A stretch of DNA of 64,000 bases from Nonomuraea roseoviolacea subsp. carminata (GTDB lineage Bacteria; Actinomycetota; Actinomycetes; Streptosporangiales; Streptosporangiaceae). The translations under genes and the position numbers were made by a program. How positions within the stretch are numbered: position 1 is the stretch's first letter; each line of letters begins with the position of its first letter. Positions 32,067-40,683 of the stretch are shown here, piece by piece. The stretch lies in the NCBI RefSeq assembly GCF_024172185.1, contig NZ_JAMZEC010000001.1, positions 4,092,001-4,156,000 on the forward strand, written 5' to 3'. The notes below the pieces were generated by a model. It was not told the DNA's origin. It did no database searches and worked only from the letters and a program-made list of their open reading frames with translations.

Positions 32067-32663
32067 ATGACCGCTCCACCCGGAGTACCCGTGAGGACCG
32101 ACGACGCCGCGCTCATCGAGGAGTCGTGGCGGCGTCCCGAAGCCTTCGCGGCGCTCTACGACCGCTACTTCGGCGACGTCTACAGGTACGTCGCCGGGCG
32201 GGTCGGCGCGCAGGTCGCCGACGACCTCGCCGCCGAGACGTTCGTCGTGGCGTACGGCAAGCGGGCGACGTTCGACCCCGGGCGCGGAGCCGTGCGCGCC
32301 TGGCTCTTCGGGATCGCCACCAACCTCGTGGCCCAGCACCGGAGGAGCGAGACCCGCCGGCTGGAGGCGCTGCGGCGGACGCCGGCCGAGGACGGCACGG
32401 ACGACGGACACGAGGACCGGGTGGCCGCCAGGCTCCTCGCGGCGGGCGCGCGGGGGCGGCTCGCCGCGGAGCTGCGGCGGCTGCCCGACCACGACAGGGA
32501 CGTGCTGCTCCTCGTGGCCCTGGCGGACCTCAACTACGAGGAGGTCGCGCAGGCCCTGGACATCCCGTCCGGCACCGTCGGATCCCGGCTCAACCGGGTC
32601 CGCAGGAAGCTGCGCGCGGCCCTCGGCGGCGCCGACCCGGCGATCGGAGGAACCGATGACTGA
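32067..32663 (+). CDS. ECF sigma factor
   Basis: 198 residues. Region 2: EAFAALYDRYFGDVYRYVAG and DDLAAETFVVAYGKRATFD with AWLFGIATNLVAQHRRSE. Region 4: LRRLPDHDRDVLLLVALADL followed by NYEEVAQALDIPSGTVGSRL. GAAGGGA lies upstream of the ATG. The downstream gene overlaps by eight bases and encodes a membrane-anchored partner, so the pair is probably a sigma/regulator unit. Its own promoter is not identified. Confidence 0.92.
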   Translation: MTAPPGVPVRTDDAALIEESWRRPEAFAALYDRYFGDVYRYVAGRVGAQVADDLAAETFVVAYGKRATFDPGRGAVRAWLFGIATNLVAQHRRSETRRLEALRRTPAEDGTDDGHEDRVAARLLAAGARGRLAAELRRLPDHDRDVLLLVALADLNYEEVAQALDIPSGTVGSRLNRVRRKLRAALGGADPAIGGTDD

Positions 32664-34071
32664 CCTGAACGGGCGTCCCTTCCCCGGGCCTCCGGACGAC
32701 CGGGCGGACCTCGACGCGGTGCGCGCCCTCGTCGGCTCGCCCGAGCCGTCGCTGGACACGGTCGTGGACGGCCGGGCCCGCCTGCTCGCCGCGCTGGCGC
32801 GGGACGCCGGCCCCACCGCGAGCGACGCCGCCTCCCTCCCCGACGCCATGTCCCTCACCGACGCCGGCGCTCTCACCGACGCCGGCCCTCTCACCGGCGC
32901 AGGCTCCCTCGCCGACGCCCGCACCTACCCCCACTGCCACCCCCACGCCGAGGACGCGGTGCCGGCGGAGCCCCGGGAGGCGCCCATCCTGCTCCGGGCC
33001 GCGCACGACCCTGCCGCCCGGGAACCGGGACGGACCCGTACGGCCGGCCGCATGAGAAGGCGGCTGGCCACCGCGGGGGCGGGGCTGGCCGCGGCGGCGA
33101 CGATCCTGGTGGCGGCCGTCATCGCCGCGCCCGGCGGTCCGGTCACCTCGACGGCGCCCGGCACGCCCGCCGCCACCGCGCACGACACGCCCGACGCCTC
33201 CTCGACCACCTCGGCGGACCCGGGAAAGGCCCGCGAGATGGTGCTCGCCGCCGCCGACGCGGTCCTCAAGCAGCCCGCCGGCGAGGGCGCCTACTGGCGG
33301 ACGAAGACGGTCACCCGGTGGCAGACGCCCACGGGCGACGGCGCGTACACCCTTGAGCTGGGCCTGTCGGAGGAGATGTGGCTGGCCCGCCGCCCGGGGG
33401 ACAAGAGCTGGCGGATCTCGCGCTCCCTCGGCGCGAAGCCCGCCACCGCGAGCGACGAGGCGGCCTGGCGGGAGGCCGGATCGCCCTCCTCGTGGGACCT
33501 CTCGCCGTCCGGGGACAAGGGCGAGAACATCGTCGAGGCGAAGCCCTCCGAGCCGGTCCGCTCCGAGCTGCGCGGCGAGTGGAAGGGCTCCGGAGGAGAC
33601 CTGGCCAAGCAGCTGATGACCTGGGACGACCTGGCGGCGATCCCCGACGACGTGGACGGGCTGCGGGCGTACCTGATGAAGCTCCTCCCCGATGCCGGAG
33701 CCACGGACCCCACCTCCGATCCGGAGGGGACGAGAAACCTGCTCGCGGAGGCGGTCGTGCAGATCATCGCCGACCTTCCGGTGACGCCGCAGGTGCACGC
33801 GACGGCCTTCCGGCTGCTCGCGACGATGCCGGGGGTGCGTGCCGAGGGCGAGGTCACCGACGGGCTTGGGCGCAAGGGCCAGGCGATCCTCTTCCGCTCG
33901 GACGGCCTCGTTAAGGCGCGGATCGTGGTGGATCCCCGTACCGGCCGGACGCTGGCCAGAGAGACGACGATCCTGGACCGGACAGGCGCCGGCCGGACGG
34001 TCCCGCTCCACCACGAGGTCTCGTACGAGCAGACCGGCTGGACCGACGAGCGGCCCCCAGGGCGGAGGTGA
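32656..34071 (+). CDS. Membrane-anchored CU044_5270-type protein, probable anti-sigma partner
   Basis: 471 residues. The N-terminal ~130 residues are cytoplasmic and include a repeated LTDAG/LADA segment (about residues 60-95). One transmembrane helix (about 133-158, LATAGAGLAAAATILVAAVI) precedes a large external domain with GEGAYWRTKTVTRW and MWLARRPGDKSWRIS. Proteins of this type commonly follow ECF sigma genes in actinomycetes and are thought to restrain them. There is no zinc-binding HxxxCxxC motif. Overlap with the sigma gene suggests coupled translation. Confidence 0.8.
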   Translation: MTDLNGRPFPGPPDDRADLDAVRALVGSPEPSLDTVVDGRARLLAALARDAGPTASDAASLPDAMSLTDAGALTDAGPLTGAGSLADARTYPHCHPHAEDAVPAEPREAPILLRAAHDPAAREPGRTRTAGRMRRRLATAGAGLAAAATILVAAVIAAPGGPVTSTAPGTPAATAHDTPDASSTTSADPGKAREMVLAAADAVLKQPAGEGAYWRTKTVTRWQTPTGDGAYTLELGLSEEMWLARRPGDKSWRISRSLGAKPATASDEAAWREAGSPSSWDLSPSGDKGENIVEAKPSEPVRSELRGEWKGSGGDLAKQLMTWDDLAAIPDDVDGLRAYLMKLLPDAGATDPTSDPEGTRNLLAEAVVQIIADLPVTPQVHATAFRLLATMPGVRAEGEVTDGLGRKGQAILFRSDGLVKARIVVDPRTGRTLARETTILDRTGAGRTVPLHHEVSYEQTGWTDERPPGRR

Positions 34072-34252
34072 CCTCAGCCGGTCACGCCGGGCGGACAGCG
34101 CGCCGGGATGCGGCCTGGGGCCGGTCCCCGCGCGCACCGCCCGCGCGCCACCGGCCGCTCATCCGCGCCGACAGCATCAAGGCTGACCAGCCGTACTTCT
34201 CCGGCAAACACCGCGTACACGTCGCTCATGTCGCCCGAGGACGAAACGGAGA

Positions 34253-34578
34253 TCACTCTGCGGTGGCGTTGCTCGCCCTGGCGATGCGTGGGGCGAATTC
34301 CTCCATGTACTCGCGGTGCTCCACGTGGATCATGGACTCCGGGATGTCCCGAGGGGTGAGACAACCGTCCAGATCGGTCAGCGCGTGCAGGAGCGCCTCC
34401 AGGGCCCCCGGGACTCCTCGTGCCGGGTCAGCATGGCGATCAGCTCCCGGACCACCCTGGCTTGGGTGCCGGAGAGCAGGTTCACGCGGTCCCGAACGCG
34501 GTCGCTCGCCCCTGTACGCACGGCTTCGTCGAGACTCAGAAGGTCTCGGAGGAAGTCGACATAATGCTTGCTTTCCAT
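34253..34578 (-). pseudogene. Small helical protein gene broken by a -1 frameshift (or sequencing error)
   Basis: From ATG at 34578 the frame reads MESKHYVDFLRDLLSLDEAV, continues through LLSGTQARVVRELIAMLTRH, and stops after SRGPWRRSCTR. A second frame then continues sensibly: ALEALLHALTDLDGCLTPRD, IPESMIHVEHREYMEEFAPR, to a stop at 34253. The switch is in a run of five G followed by CCC near 34405, a common slip or sequencing-error site. Restored, the protein would be about 108 residues, helical, of no family I recognise. It is the last gene of a three-gene AT-richer group. Confidence 0.6.
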
Positions 34579-34619
34579 GCGTCCCGTCTCTACCGGTCGA
34601 GTGTCGGTACGGCACCTAC

Positions 34620-35090
34620 TTACCGCCACAACACCCTGACACCCGAGACCGCCTCTTCCAGATCAGCACGGCGGATAAGCCAATGTCGGGATTCGACGCC
34701 AAGGGACGGCCACGAGATTGACAGATCCAGTCCTTGTCCCCGCGGCACGGGCGCCGCCCAATAGAACATCCGACCCGAGAATCCTTGACTGCTCGCCCCG
34801 GTGTTCTGGACCGCCAGGCGCTTCGGTTGACCTTCGGCTCGCAGTTCCAAGCTCATATCGTCCAGCGACCCGGGGAGGGGAATGCTGAATCCGTCATCTG
34901 GAGGAAGCGCGTCTTCTCTTACGTGGTATCCCACCTGGACTTCCAGACCTCGAGAAAAAATCGCGATCCGCTCTACGAAAACAGCACATCGTCTGGCTTC
35001 CACGAACATCTGGCCAACCGGGATATTGGCCGGAATCTCGTTCGGTGGCAGATCGAAGGGGTCGACAATAAAGGTCATAATCTCTGTCAT
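34620..35090 (-). CDS. Conserved hypothetical actinobacterial protein (NEIP...WP motif type)
   Basis: 156 residues with GAAGGGG before the ATG. The pattern DPFDLPPNEIPANIPVGQMF, IFSRGLEVQVGYHVRE, SLDDMSLELRAEG, FYWAAPVPRG and LDLSISWPSLGVESRHWLI is that of a family of ~150-180-residue beta-rich proteins I recall as common and uncharacterised in actinomycetes. It has no signal peptide. It lies between a secreted protein gene (52 bases upstream) and the frameshifted small gene (41 bases downstream). Confidence 0.7.
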   Translation of the reverse strand: MTEIMTFIVDPFDLPPNEIPANIPVGQMFVEARRCAVFVERIAIFSRGLEVQVGYHVREDALPPDDGFSIPLPGSLDDMSLELRAEGQPKRLAVQNTGASSQGFSGRMFYWAAPVPRGQGLDLSISWPSLGVESRHWLIRRADLEEAVSGVRVLWR

Positions 35091-35142
35091 GTCGACCCCT
35101 TCAATGCGCCGTCACACGTTTACGATGGGCGAGCTGTCGAAT

Positions 35143-35676
35143 CTAATCGCAGCCGATTCCGACCGCTGACGTATCGCTGTGCGCGACGTTGGTCTGCCCG
35201 TGATACTGGACCGTCAACCATACGCGAGCCTTGTAGGCGATGCTACCCTTGATGGGAGTGCACTTGTACTTCGCTTGGGACTTTGTGCCGAGCTTGCAGC
35301 CGTTCTTTGCGGGGCCGGAAGCGACAGTGATGTAGTCCTGCAGCGATTTGTCCCACCGCATGATCTCTGCCTCCAGCCTGCAATCGTCAGGCGGTGTCGG
35401 CGTACACCAGTTGATGTCACCGTCGGCGTATACTGTTTTTCCCGTACTTGTAAGCCTATAGGGATTGCTGATGTGCGCCTTGCAGGCAACAGCGTCCTGG
35501 GTTGTCAGAGGGCTCTGGGTTTCGGGGTTGATGACGGCCTCCACAGTCTCAGAGCCGTTCGCTTGGGAACCGAACTGCTCTGGTGTGGTCGGCGGTTCTG
35601 CCATGGCCGGTGCGGCCCCGACGGTGATCGCTGCCACGGCTGACGCCACCGTTATCGCAAGGCGCTTTACGCGCAT
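35143..35676 (-). CDS. Small secreted cysteine-containing protein, unknown
   Basis: 177 residues. The signal peptide MRVKRLAITVASAVAAITVG ends near APAMA|EPP. The mature part has six cysteines (VACKAH, NWCTP, DDCRLE, NGCKLG, YKCTP, GIGCD), probably in disulfides, and a beta-rich pattern (DYITVASGP, YKARVWLTVQYHG). Codon use is less GC-biased than in flanking genes. I do not recognise the family. A large inverted repeat lies 30 bases upstream. Confidence 0.7.
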   Translation of the reverse strand: MRVKRLAITVASAVAAITVGAAPAMAEPPTTPEQFGSQANGSETVEAVINPETQSPLTTQDAVACKAHISNPYRLTSTGKTVYADGDINWCTPTPPDDCRLEAEIMRWDKSLQDYITVASGPAKNGCKLGTKSQAKYKCTPIKGSIAYKARVWLTVQYHGQTNVAHSDTSAVGIGCD

Positions 35677-36114
35677 GCAGGTACACTCCTCCCGGTGTTG
35701 TATCAGGCCACGAACGGGGAAATCTGGGGAGATGCACCTGTTCGTGGCCCCAAATTTTGGACACAGACAACCTTCCGCAGCTGCCGCCGCCGTTTCAAGA
35801 TCCCACGGAGGGCTCGTAGGTTGCCGATACGGTAATGTAACTTTTCATATCACCTTTGTGGCCGGAAATTGGCCGCTATCCAAGTGCATTCGACGTGAAG
35901 CCGTAATAGCCGCTTCCCGAGGATCGATGACAACCGGTTTTCATTCACCGTCGGCGCGTCGTCGTTTGTTTTTGGAATCGGTAGGGTGACGGGGTCGGTA
36001 CACCGTCCATCTTGTGCCGGTCCTTCCCCGGTGCTCGTCGCCGTGAGACACCACTTCTGAGCAGGTCGCACCCGGAGAGGTTTCCGTGGCCCGGCCCGGG
36101 AAAGAGGGCAGGCC
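35677..36114. other. AT-richer intergenic region between the secreted protein and the P450
   Basis: 438 bases with no supported gene. It contains the inverted repeat at 35706-35749, a stretch of unusually low GC (35750-35990) with a possible TTGCCG, 17 bases, TTCATA promoter toward the P450 near 35820, and the P450 ribosome site GAGGGCAGG next to 36115. Confidence 0.5.
35706..35749. promoter_or_regulatory. 10-bp perfect inverted repeat upstream of the secreted protein
   Basis: GGCCACGAAC (35706-35715) and GTTCGTGGCC (35740-35749) are separated by 24 bases. It could be a leader stem-loop in the mRNA of the 35143-35676 gene or a spaced operator. Confidence 0.45.
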
Positions 36115-37434
36115 ATGACCACTCTGGAATCGCCTTCACGCCAGGGTGAGCGGGAGCCGGCCGCGCGATGCCCCCGGAGCGGCGCCGAGAGGTCGACGTC
36201 GCCGGTCCTGGGCGTGGACGACACCCCCGCCTTCCGGCTCAACCCGTACACCTTCATCTCCGAGCGGGCCAGGGACCTCGGCACGGACGTCTTCGACACG
36301 CGGCTGCTCCTGCGGGCGACCACGTGCATGACCGGGCCCGAGGCGGCGAGGGTCTTCTACGGCGAGCGCCGGCTCGTCCGCCACGGGGCGGCGCCGCGCC
36401 GGCTGCTGCTGACGCTGTTCGGCCGGGGCGGGGTGCAGTCGCTGGACGGCGAGGCGCACGCCGTCCGCAAGGCGATGTTCATGTCGCTCATGACGCCGCA
36501 AGAGCGGGAGCGGATGCGCGAGCTGGCCGGGGAGGCGTGGCGGGAGCGGATCGGCCGTTGGAGCCGGATGCCGCGCGTCAACCTGTTCGAGGAGGTCAGC
36601 GAGCTGCTGTGCGAGGTGGCGTGCGCGTGGACGGGCGTGCGGCTCGACCGGCGCAGCATCCCGCACGCGACCGCGCGGCTGCGCGCGATGATCGAGGCGC
36701 CCGCTGCCGTCGGCCCGCGTTACCTGCGCGGCCGCACGGCCCGCGTCCAGGCGGAGAAGGGCATCGCCGAGCTGGTGAGGCGGGTGCGGGAGCGGCCCGA
36801 GCGGTTCGCGGGCACCCCGTTGCAGGCCGTCGCGCTGCACCGCGACGCCGACGGCGCGCCGCTGGACCCGCGGGTGGCCGCCGTGGAGGTGCTGAACCTG
36901 CTGCGGCCGATCGTGGCCGTCGGCCGGTTCGTCACCTTCGCCGCCCTGGCCCTGCACGCGAACCCGCACTGCCACGAGCGGATCGCCGCCGGCGACGACG
37001 CCTACCTGGAGCACTTCGTCCAGGAGGTGCGGAGGTTCTACCCGTTCTTCCCGATGGTCGCCGCGAAGGTGGCCGAGCCGTTCGAGTGGAACGGCCACCG
37101 CTTCCCGAAGGGCCGGCGCGTCCTGCTCGACCTGCACGGCATCGACCACGACTCCCGGGTGTGGGAGGAGCCGGAGGAGTTCCGGCCGGAGCGGTTCGGC
37201 ACGCGGGACGGCGGCGCCTTCGACCTCGTGCCGCAGGGCGGCGGCGACCACCACCGCGGTCACCGGTGCCCGGGCGAGTGGCTGACCGTCGACCTGATGA
37301 AGGTGGCGGTGACCGCGCTGACCCGCTGGATGTCGTACGGCGTGCTGCCGGAGCAGGATCTCAGCATCCCGCGGTGGCGCGCGCCCGCCCTGCCGACGAG
37401 CGGCTTCGTCATCGACCGGGTGATCCCCGCCTGA
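36115..37434 (+). CDS. CYP152-type cytochrome P450 (fatty acid peroxygenase)
   Basis: 439 residues. The heme loop is GGGDHHRGHRCPGE with Cys385 as thiolate ligand. The helix-I region LNLLRPIVAVGRF has Arg264-Pro265 in place of the usual acid-alcohol pair, the mark of CYP152 enzymes that use hydrogen peroxide and bind the fatty-acid carboxylate through that Arg. EVRRFYPFFP holds the ExxR motif. The residue that separates hydroxylases from OleT-type decarboxylases appears to be Gln108 (GGVQSLDGEAH), as in P450BSbeta, so alpha/beta-hydroxylation is predicted. It needs no ferredoxin partner, and none is encoded nearby. Confidence 0.9.
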   Translation: MTTLESPSRQGEREPAARCPRSGAERSTSPVLGVDDTPAFRLNPYTFISERARDLGTDVFDTRLLLRATTCMTGPEAARVFYGERRLVRHGAAPRRLLLTLFGRGGVQSLDGEAHAVRKAMFMSLMTPQERERMRELAGEAWRERIGRWSRMPRVNLFEEVSELLCEVACAWTGVRLDRRSIPHATARLRAMIEAPAAVGPRYLRGRTARVQAEKGIAELVRRVRERPERFAGTPLQAVALHRDADGAPLDPRVAAVEVLNLLRPIVAVGRFVTFAALALHANPHCHERIAAGDDAYLEHFVQEVRRFYPFFPMVAAKVAEPFEWNGHRFPKGRRVLLDLHGIDHDSRVWEEPEEFRPERFGTRDGGAFDLVPQGGGDHHRGHRCPGEWLTVDLMKVAVTALTRWMSYGVLPEQDLSIPRWRAPALPTSGFVIDRVIPA

Positions 37435-37616
37435 CCGGGCGCGACGGGTCCGTCCAGTACGTGTCCATGATCGGCTCGTGCGCTTGGAGGCTACCCAGCG
37501 TTTCTGGTGATTCTCTGTCAATGCCCTAGTCAGAGGCGGTACGGGCGTCCCGCGGCAAGGTCTTTGGCGCGATCGCGTCTATGTACCGTCCGCGACGACG
37601 CCCTTACGTTCGAGTC

Positions 37617-37844
37617 ATGTGCGATCTGAACCCACAGGAAAGCCGTGACGTTCTCGACTCCCTGAGCGAGATCCGCGCACTGTCCGACCAGGTGGCCACG
37701 CACGCCTCGGCCATCGGGGAGAGCTCCTACATGGACCACGCCGGCCTCGCCGCGCTGCTGACCGAGCTGCGCGACCGCGCCGACGCGACCCGGGTGTGGG
37801 TGGAGGCCAAGCCGCACCAGCACGCCGCGCACCACGGCCACTAG
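37617..37844 (+). CDS. Small hypothetical protein
   Basis: 75 residues from ATG (MCDLNPQESRDVLDSLSEIR), mostly helical, ending in a His-rich tail (KPHQHAAHHGH) that could bind metal. No ribosome site is evident. A strong terminator follows directly after the stop, which supports a real transcription unit. I do not recognise the family. Confidence 0.55.
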   Translation: MCDLNPQESRDVLDSLSEIRALSDQVATHASAIGESSYMDHAGLAALLTELRDRADATRVWVEAKPHQHAAHHGH

Positions 37845-37858
37845 CGCCGTCAGGGCGT

Positions 37859-37905
37859 GCCGGTTCCGGCGGGGCGGCGGGGCTCTGCCGGAACCGGCCC
37901 TTTTT
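37859..37905 (+). terminator. Intrinsic terminator
   Basis: GCCGGTTCCGGC pairs perfectly with GCCGGAACCGGC across a 16-base loop and is followed by TTTTT and a second TTTT. It ends the small gene at 37617-37844. Confidence 0.85.
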
Positions 37906-38069
37906 CGGGTTTTCGCGCCGACGTCCATGCGTGATTCAGCAGGTCCTCATGGCGTGCGTGTGCGAGTGGACTTTCCGCGCCTTTCCCGTTCTGATGATCT
38001 CGTCGGTTCATCCGGCGCGTGTTCGCGGAGCGAGGAGATGGCCCATGGGACCTCGGCGTCCGGCGCGGC

Positions 38070-38252
38070 TCACGCCTCGGTGGGCCGGTCGTAGCCTTCG
38101 GCCTCGCCGTGGACCCCGCGGTTCGGGTCCTGCTCCGGCTGGTTGGCCGGGTCCGTGGGCGACGGGTCGAACTCCTCGGCGAAGTCCGCGTCGTCGTACT
38201 CCTCGGGATTCTCCCGCCGGTCGGCGAGCGGTCGCTCGTCGGGCTGCGACAT
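38070..38252 (-). CDS. Small acidic hypothetical protein
   Basis: 60 residues, strongly acidic and probably disordered (EEYDDADFAEEFDPSPTDPA). AGGAGGAG lies just before the ATG, which makes translation likely. Short Asp/Glu/Pro-rich proteins of this type are common in actinomycetes and have no known function. Confidence 0.65.
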   Translation of the reverse strand: MSQPDERPLADRRENPEEYDDADFAEEFDPSPTDPANQPEQDPNRGVHGEAEGYDRPTEA

Positions 38253-38489
38253 GGCTCCTCCTGCGATCGGATGCTCCGCCCGTGGCCGCGGGCCGGCGGG
38301 CGGCGGACATCGGGCCCCTGCCCGCGACGGGCGGGCTCATGTCGGCGGGCCCCCCGCAGGCCGCGCCGGGCGGCCGGTTACGGCTTCTCCCGTTCGCGAG
38401 ATCCGGTCAGACAACCATGTGCCGGCATGACCGCCGCCGGGAAATTGGGCTCTAGGCGCGCATCAGATGCGGCGTTACCTTCCAGTGAG

Positions 38490-38517
38490 GCGGCATCGGG
38501 GGATCATGCCGCTTTTT
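38490..38517 (+). promoter_or_regulatory. Terminator-like hairpin in the leader of the aminopeptidase gene
   Basis: GCGGCAT (38490-38496) and ATGCCGC (38506-38512) form a stem with a 9-base loop, followed by TTTTT (38513-38517). It ends 7 bases before the GGAGGAG ribosome site of the gene at 38535. No plus-strand gene lies close upstream, so it may be an attenuator in the 5' leader. Confidence 0.45.
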
Positions 38518-38534
38518 CGCTGTGGAGGAGCCAT

Positions 38535-40049
38535 ATGCGCGTATCCATCATCAAAGGGGTCACCGCTGTCGTCGCGGCCCTCGCCCTCCCCCTGGCCGTC
38601 TCCGCTCCGGCGCAGGCCAAGGGGCTGGACGACGCCTTCGCCAAGCTGCTGATGGCGCAGGTCACGGGGGCGAACGTGCAGAAGCACCTGGCCGCGCTCC
38701 AGGGCATCGCCGACGCCAACGGGGGCACCCGCGCCGCGGGCACGCCCGGCTACGCCGCCTCGCGCGACTACGTCGCGGGCAAGCTGCGCAAGGCCGGTTA
38801 CAAGGTCACGCTCAACCCGATCCACTTCGTGGAGAGCTGGACCGAGGACAGCCCGCCGACCCTGGAGCTGACCGCGCCGAACCAGAAGACGTACGCCCCG
38901 AACGACGACTTCTACACCTTCCAGCCGTCGCCGGCCGGCGAGGTCACCGCGCAGGTCCAGGGCGTGGACCTGACGCTGCCGCCGACCCCGACGCCCACCT
39001 CTACCAGCGGCTGCGAGGCGTCCGACTTCAAGGGGTTCGTGGCTGGCCGGATCGCGCTGATCCAGCGGGGCACGTGCGCGTTCGCGCAGAAGATCCGTAA
39101 CGCCGGGTTCGCCGGGGCGTCCGGCATCATCGTCTTCAACGAGGGCCAGCCCGGCCGCACCGACGCGTTCCCGCTGAACATCGGCGAGTGGCGGGCCGGG
39201 GTGCCCATGGTCTTCGCCGACTTCGCGGTCGGCAACGCGCTGGCCGCCACTCCCGGCGCGACCGTCCACCTCAAGGTGAACACCACGCTCAAGCTCGGCA
39301 CCGACCACAACGTCATCGCCGAGACGCGCTTCGGCGACCCGCGGAACGTCGTCATGATCGGCGCCCACCTCGACAGCGTGACGGCCGGGCCGGGCATCAA
39401 CGACAACGGCTCCGGCAGCGCGACCATCCTGGAGACCGCCCTGCGGATGGCGCACTACCCGGTGCGCAACAAGGTCCGCTTCGGGTTCTGGGCGGCCGAG
39501 GAGATCGGCCTGCTCGGCTCCGACCAGTACGTGGAGAACCTGACCGACGCCGAGCGCGACCGGATCCGGCTGTACCTGAACTTCGACATGGTGGCCTCGC
39601 CGAACTACGCCTACAAGCTGTACGACGGCGACGACTCCGACGCCACCGGCTCCCCGGCGGGCCCGCCCGGATCCGCCCAGATCGAGAAGCAGCTCGAAGC
39701 GTTCTACGACGCGCGCGGGCTGGGTCACGTGGGCACCGACTTCGACGGCCGCTCCGACTACGGGCCGTTCATCGCGGTCGGCATCCCGTCCGGCGGCATC
39801 TTCACCGGCGCCGAGGGGATCAAGACGGCCCAGGAGGCCGCCGTGTTCGGCGGTACGGCCGGGACCGCGTACGACGCCTGCTACCACCAGGCGTGCGACA
39901 CCACGGCCAACATCAACGCGACCGCGCTCGACGTCAGCGCCGACGCGATCGCCGACTCCACCGCCCGGTACGCCTTCAACCTGGGATCCATCCCGGAGCG
40001 GACCGGCACCGCGAGCACGTCCCGGGTCGCCCTGCGCACCGCGAGCTGA
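38535..40049 (+). CDS. Secreted M28 family zinc aminopeptidase with PA domain
   Basis: 504 residues. The signal peptide MRVSIIKGVTAVVAALALPL ends near SAPAQA|KG. A helical N-terminal part is followed by an inserted PA domain (about 150-250: VAGRIALIQRGTCAFAQKIR, GIIVFNEG) and the M28 domain with zinc ligands in GAHLDSV, INDNGSGSA, WAAEEIGLLGS, FDMVASPN and CYHQACDT. It should release N-terminal residues from extracellular peptides, like the Streptomyces griseus aminopeptidase. The Pro/Thr segment PPTPTPTSTSGC is a flexible linker. Confidence 0.93.
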   Translation: MRVSIIKGVTAVVAALALPLAVSAPAQAKGLDDAFAKLLMAQVTGANVQKHLAALQGIADANGGTRAAGTPGYAASRDYVAGKLRKAGYKVTLNPIHFVESWTEDSPPTLELTAPNQKTYAPNDDFYTFQPSPAGEVTAQVQGVDLTLPPTPTPTSTSGCEASDFKGFVAGRIALIQRGTCAFAQKIRNAGFAGASGIIVFNEGQPGRTDAFPLNIGEWRAGVPMVFADFAVGNALAATPGATVHLKVNTTLKLGTDHNVIAETRFGDPRNVVMIGAHLDSVTAGPGINDNGSGSATILETALRMAHYPVRNKVRFGFWAAEEIGLLGSDQYVENLTDAERDRIRLYLNFDMVASPNYAYKLYDGDDSDATGSPAGPPGSAQIEKQLEAFYDARGLGHVGTDFDGRSDYGPFIAVGIPSGGIFTGAEGIKTAQEAAVFGGTAGTAYDACYHQACDTTANINATALDVSADAIADSTARYAFNLGSIPERTGTASTSRVALRTAS

Positions 40050-40064
40050 CCCCGTCCGTCCCGA

Positions 40065-40094
40065 GGGCGGCCGCCGTGAGGCGGCCGCCCTTTC
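40065..40094 (+). terminator. Intrinsic terminator after the aminopeptidase gene
   Basis: GGGCGGCCGCC, a GTGA loop, then GGCGGCCGCCC and TTT: an 11-bp perfect stem 15 bases after the stop. Confidence 0.85.
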
Positions 40095-40173
40095 GCGTGC
40101 CGAAGATCACAGGCATAGCGGGAGGCGCGGCGCGGCGTCTGATGGATGACATCCACATCTCTTGGAGGTGACC

Positions 40174-40683
40174 GTGGACCCCGCAGACGAGCGAGGTTTC
40201 CGCGAGTTCGTTTCCGCCCGCTCGCCCGCGCTGATGCGCCTCGGTTACCTGATCACCGGCGGTGACCAGTACGCCGCCGAGGATCTGGTGCAGGCGGCGC
40301 TGGCGAAGCTGGCTTCCCGGTGGCGGCGCGTCGATGCGCCGGAGGCGTACGTCAGGCAGATCATGTACCGCCAGCACATCAGCTGGTGGCGCACGGCGGC
40401 CCGGCGCGGCGAGGTCGTCCAGGCCGCGCCGCCCGAGCTGCCCGGCGAGGACCGCACCCACCAGAGCGAGCTGCGCATGGTGCTGCGCTCCGCGCTGGCC
40501 CGGCTCACCCCGCGCCAGCGGACCATGCTCGTGCTCCGGTACTTCGAGGACCTGCCCGACCACCAGGTCGCCCGCGAACTCGGCTGCTCCGTCGGAACGG
40601 TACGCAGCACCACCCACCGATCCCTCGCCCGGCTGCGCGAGATCGCTCCCGAGCTCGCCGAGGAACTGGAGGCCGTCCGATGA
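40174..40683 (+). CDS. SigE-family ECF sigma factor
   Basis: 169 residues from GTG with GGAGGT four bases before it; a TTG further upstream is less likely. Typical SigE-type features: FREFVSARSPALMRLGYLIT, DLVQAALAKLASRWRRVDAP, YVRQIMYRQHISWWR, LTPRQRTMLVLRYFEDLPDH and LGCSVGTVRSTTHRSLARLR. The stop overlaps the next gene (ATGA), which encodes a membrane protein and probable regulatory partner. Confidence 0.92.
   Translation: MDPADERGFREFVSARSPALMRLGYLITGGDQYAAEDLVQAALAKLASRWRRVDAPEAYVRQIMYRQHISWWRTAARRGEVVQAAPPELPGEDRTHQSELRMVLRSALARLTPRQRTMLVLRYFEDLPDHQVARELGCSVGTVRSTTHRSLARLREIAPELAEELEAVR

Noticed and set aside
35850..36329. Minus-strand ORF across the P450 promoter
   Set aside because: It lies antisense to the P450 start and shows no coding bias or domain.
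36136..37521. Long minus-strand ORF opposite the P450
   Set aside because: It is a shadow frame. The plus-strand protein has all P450 motifs.
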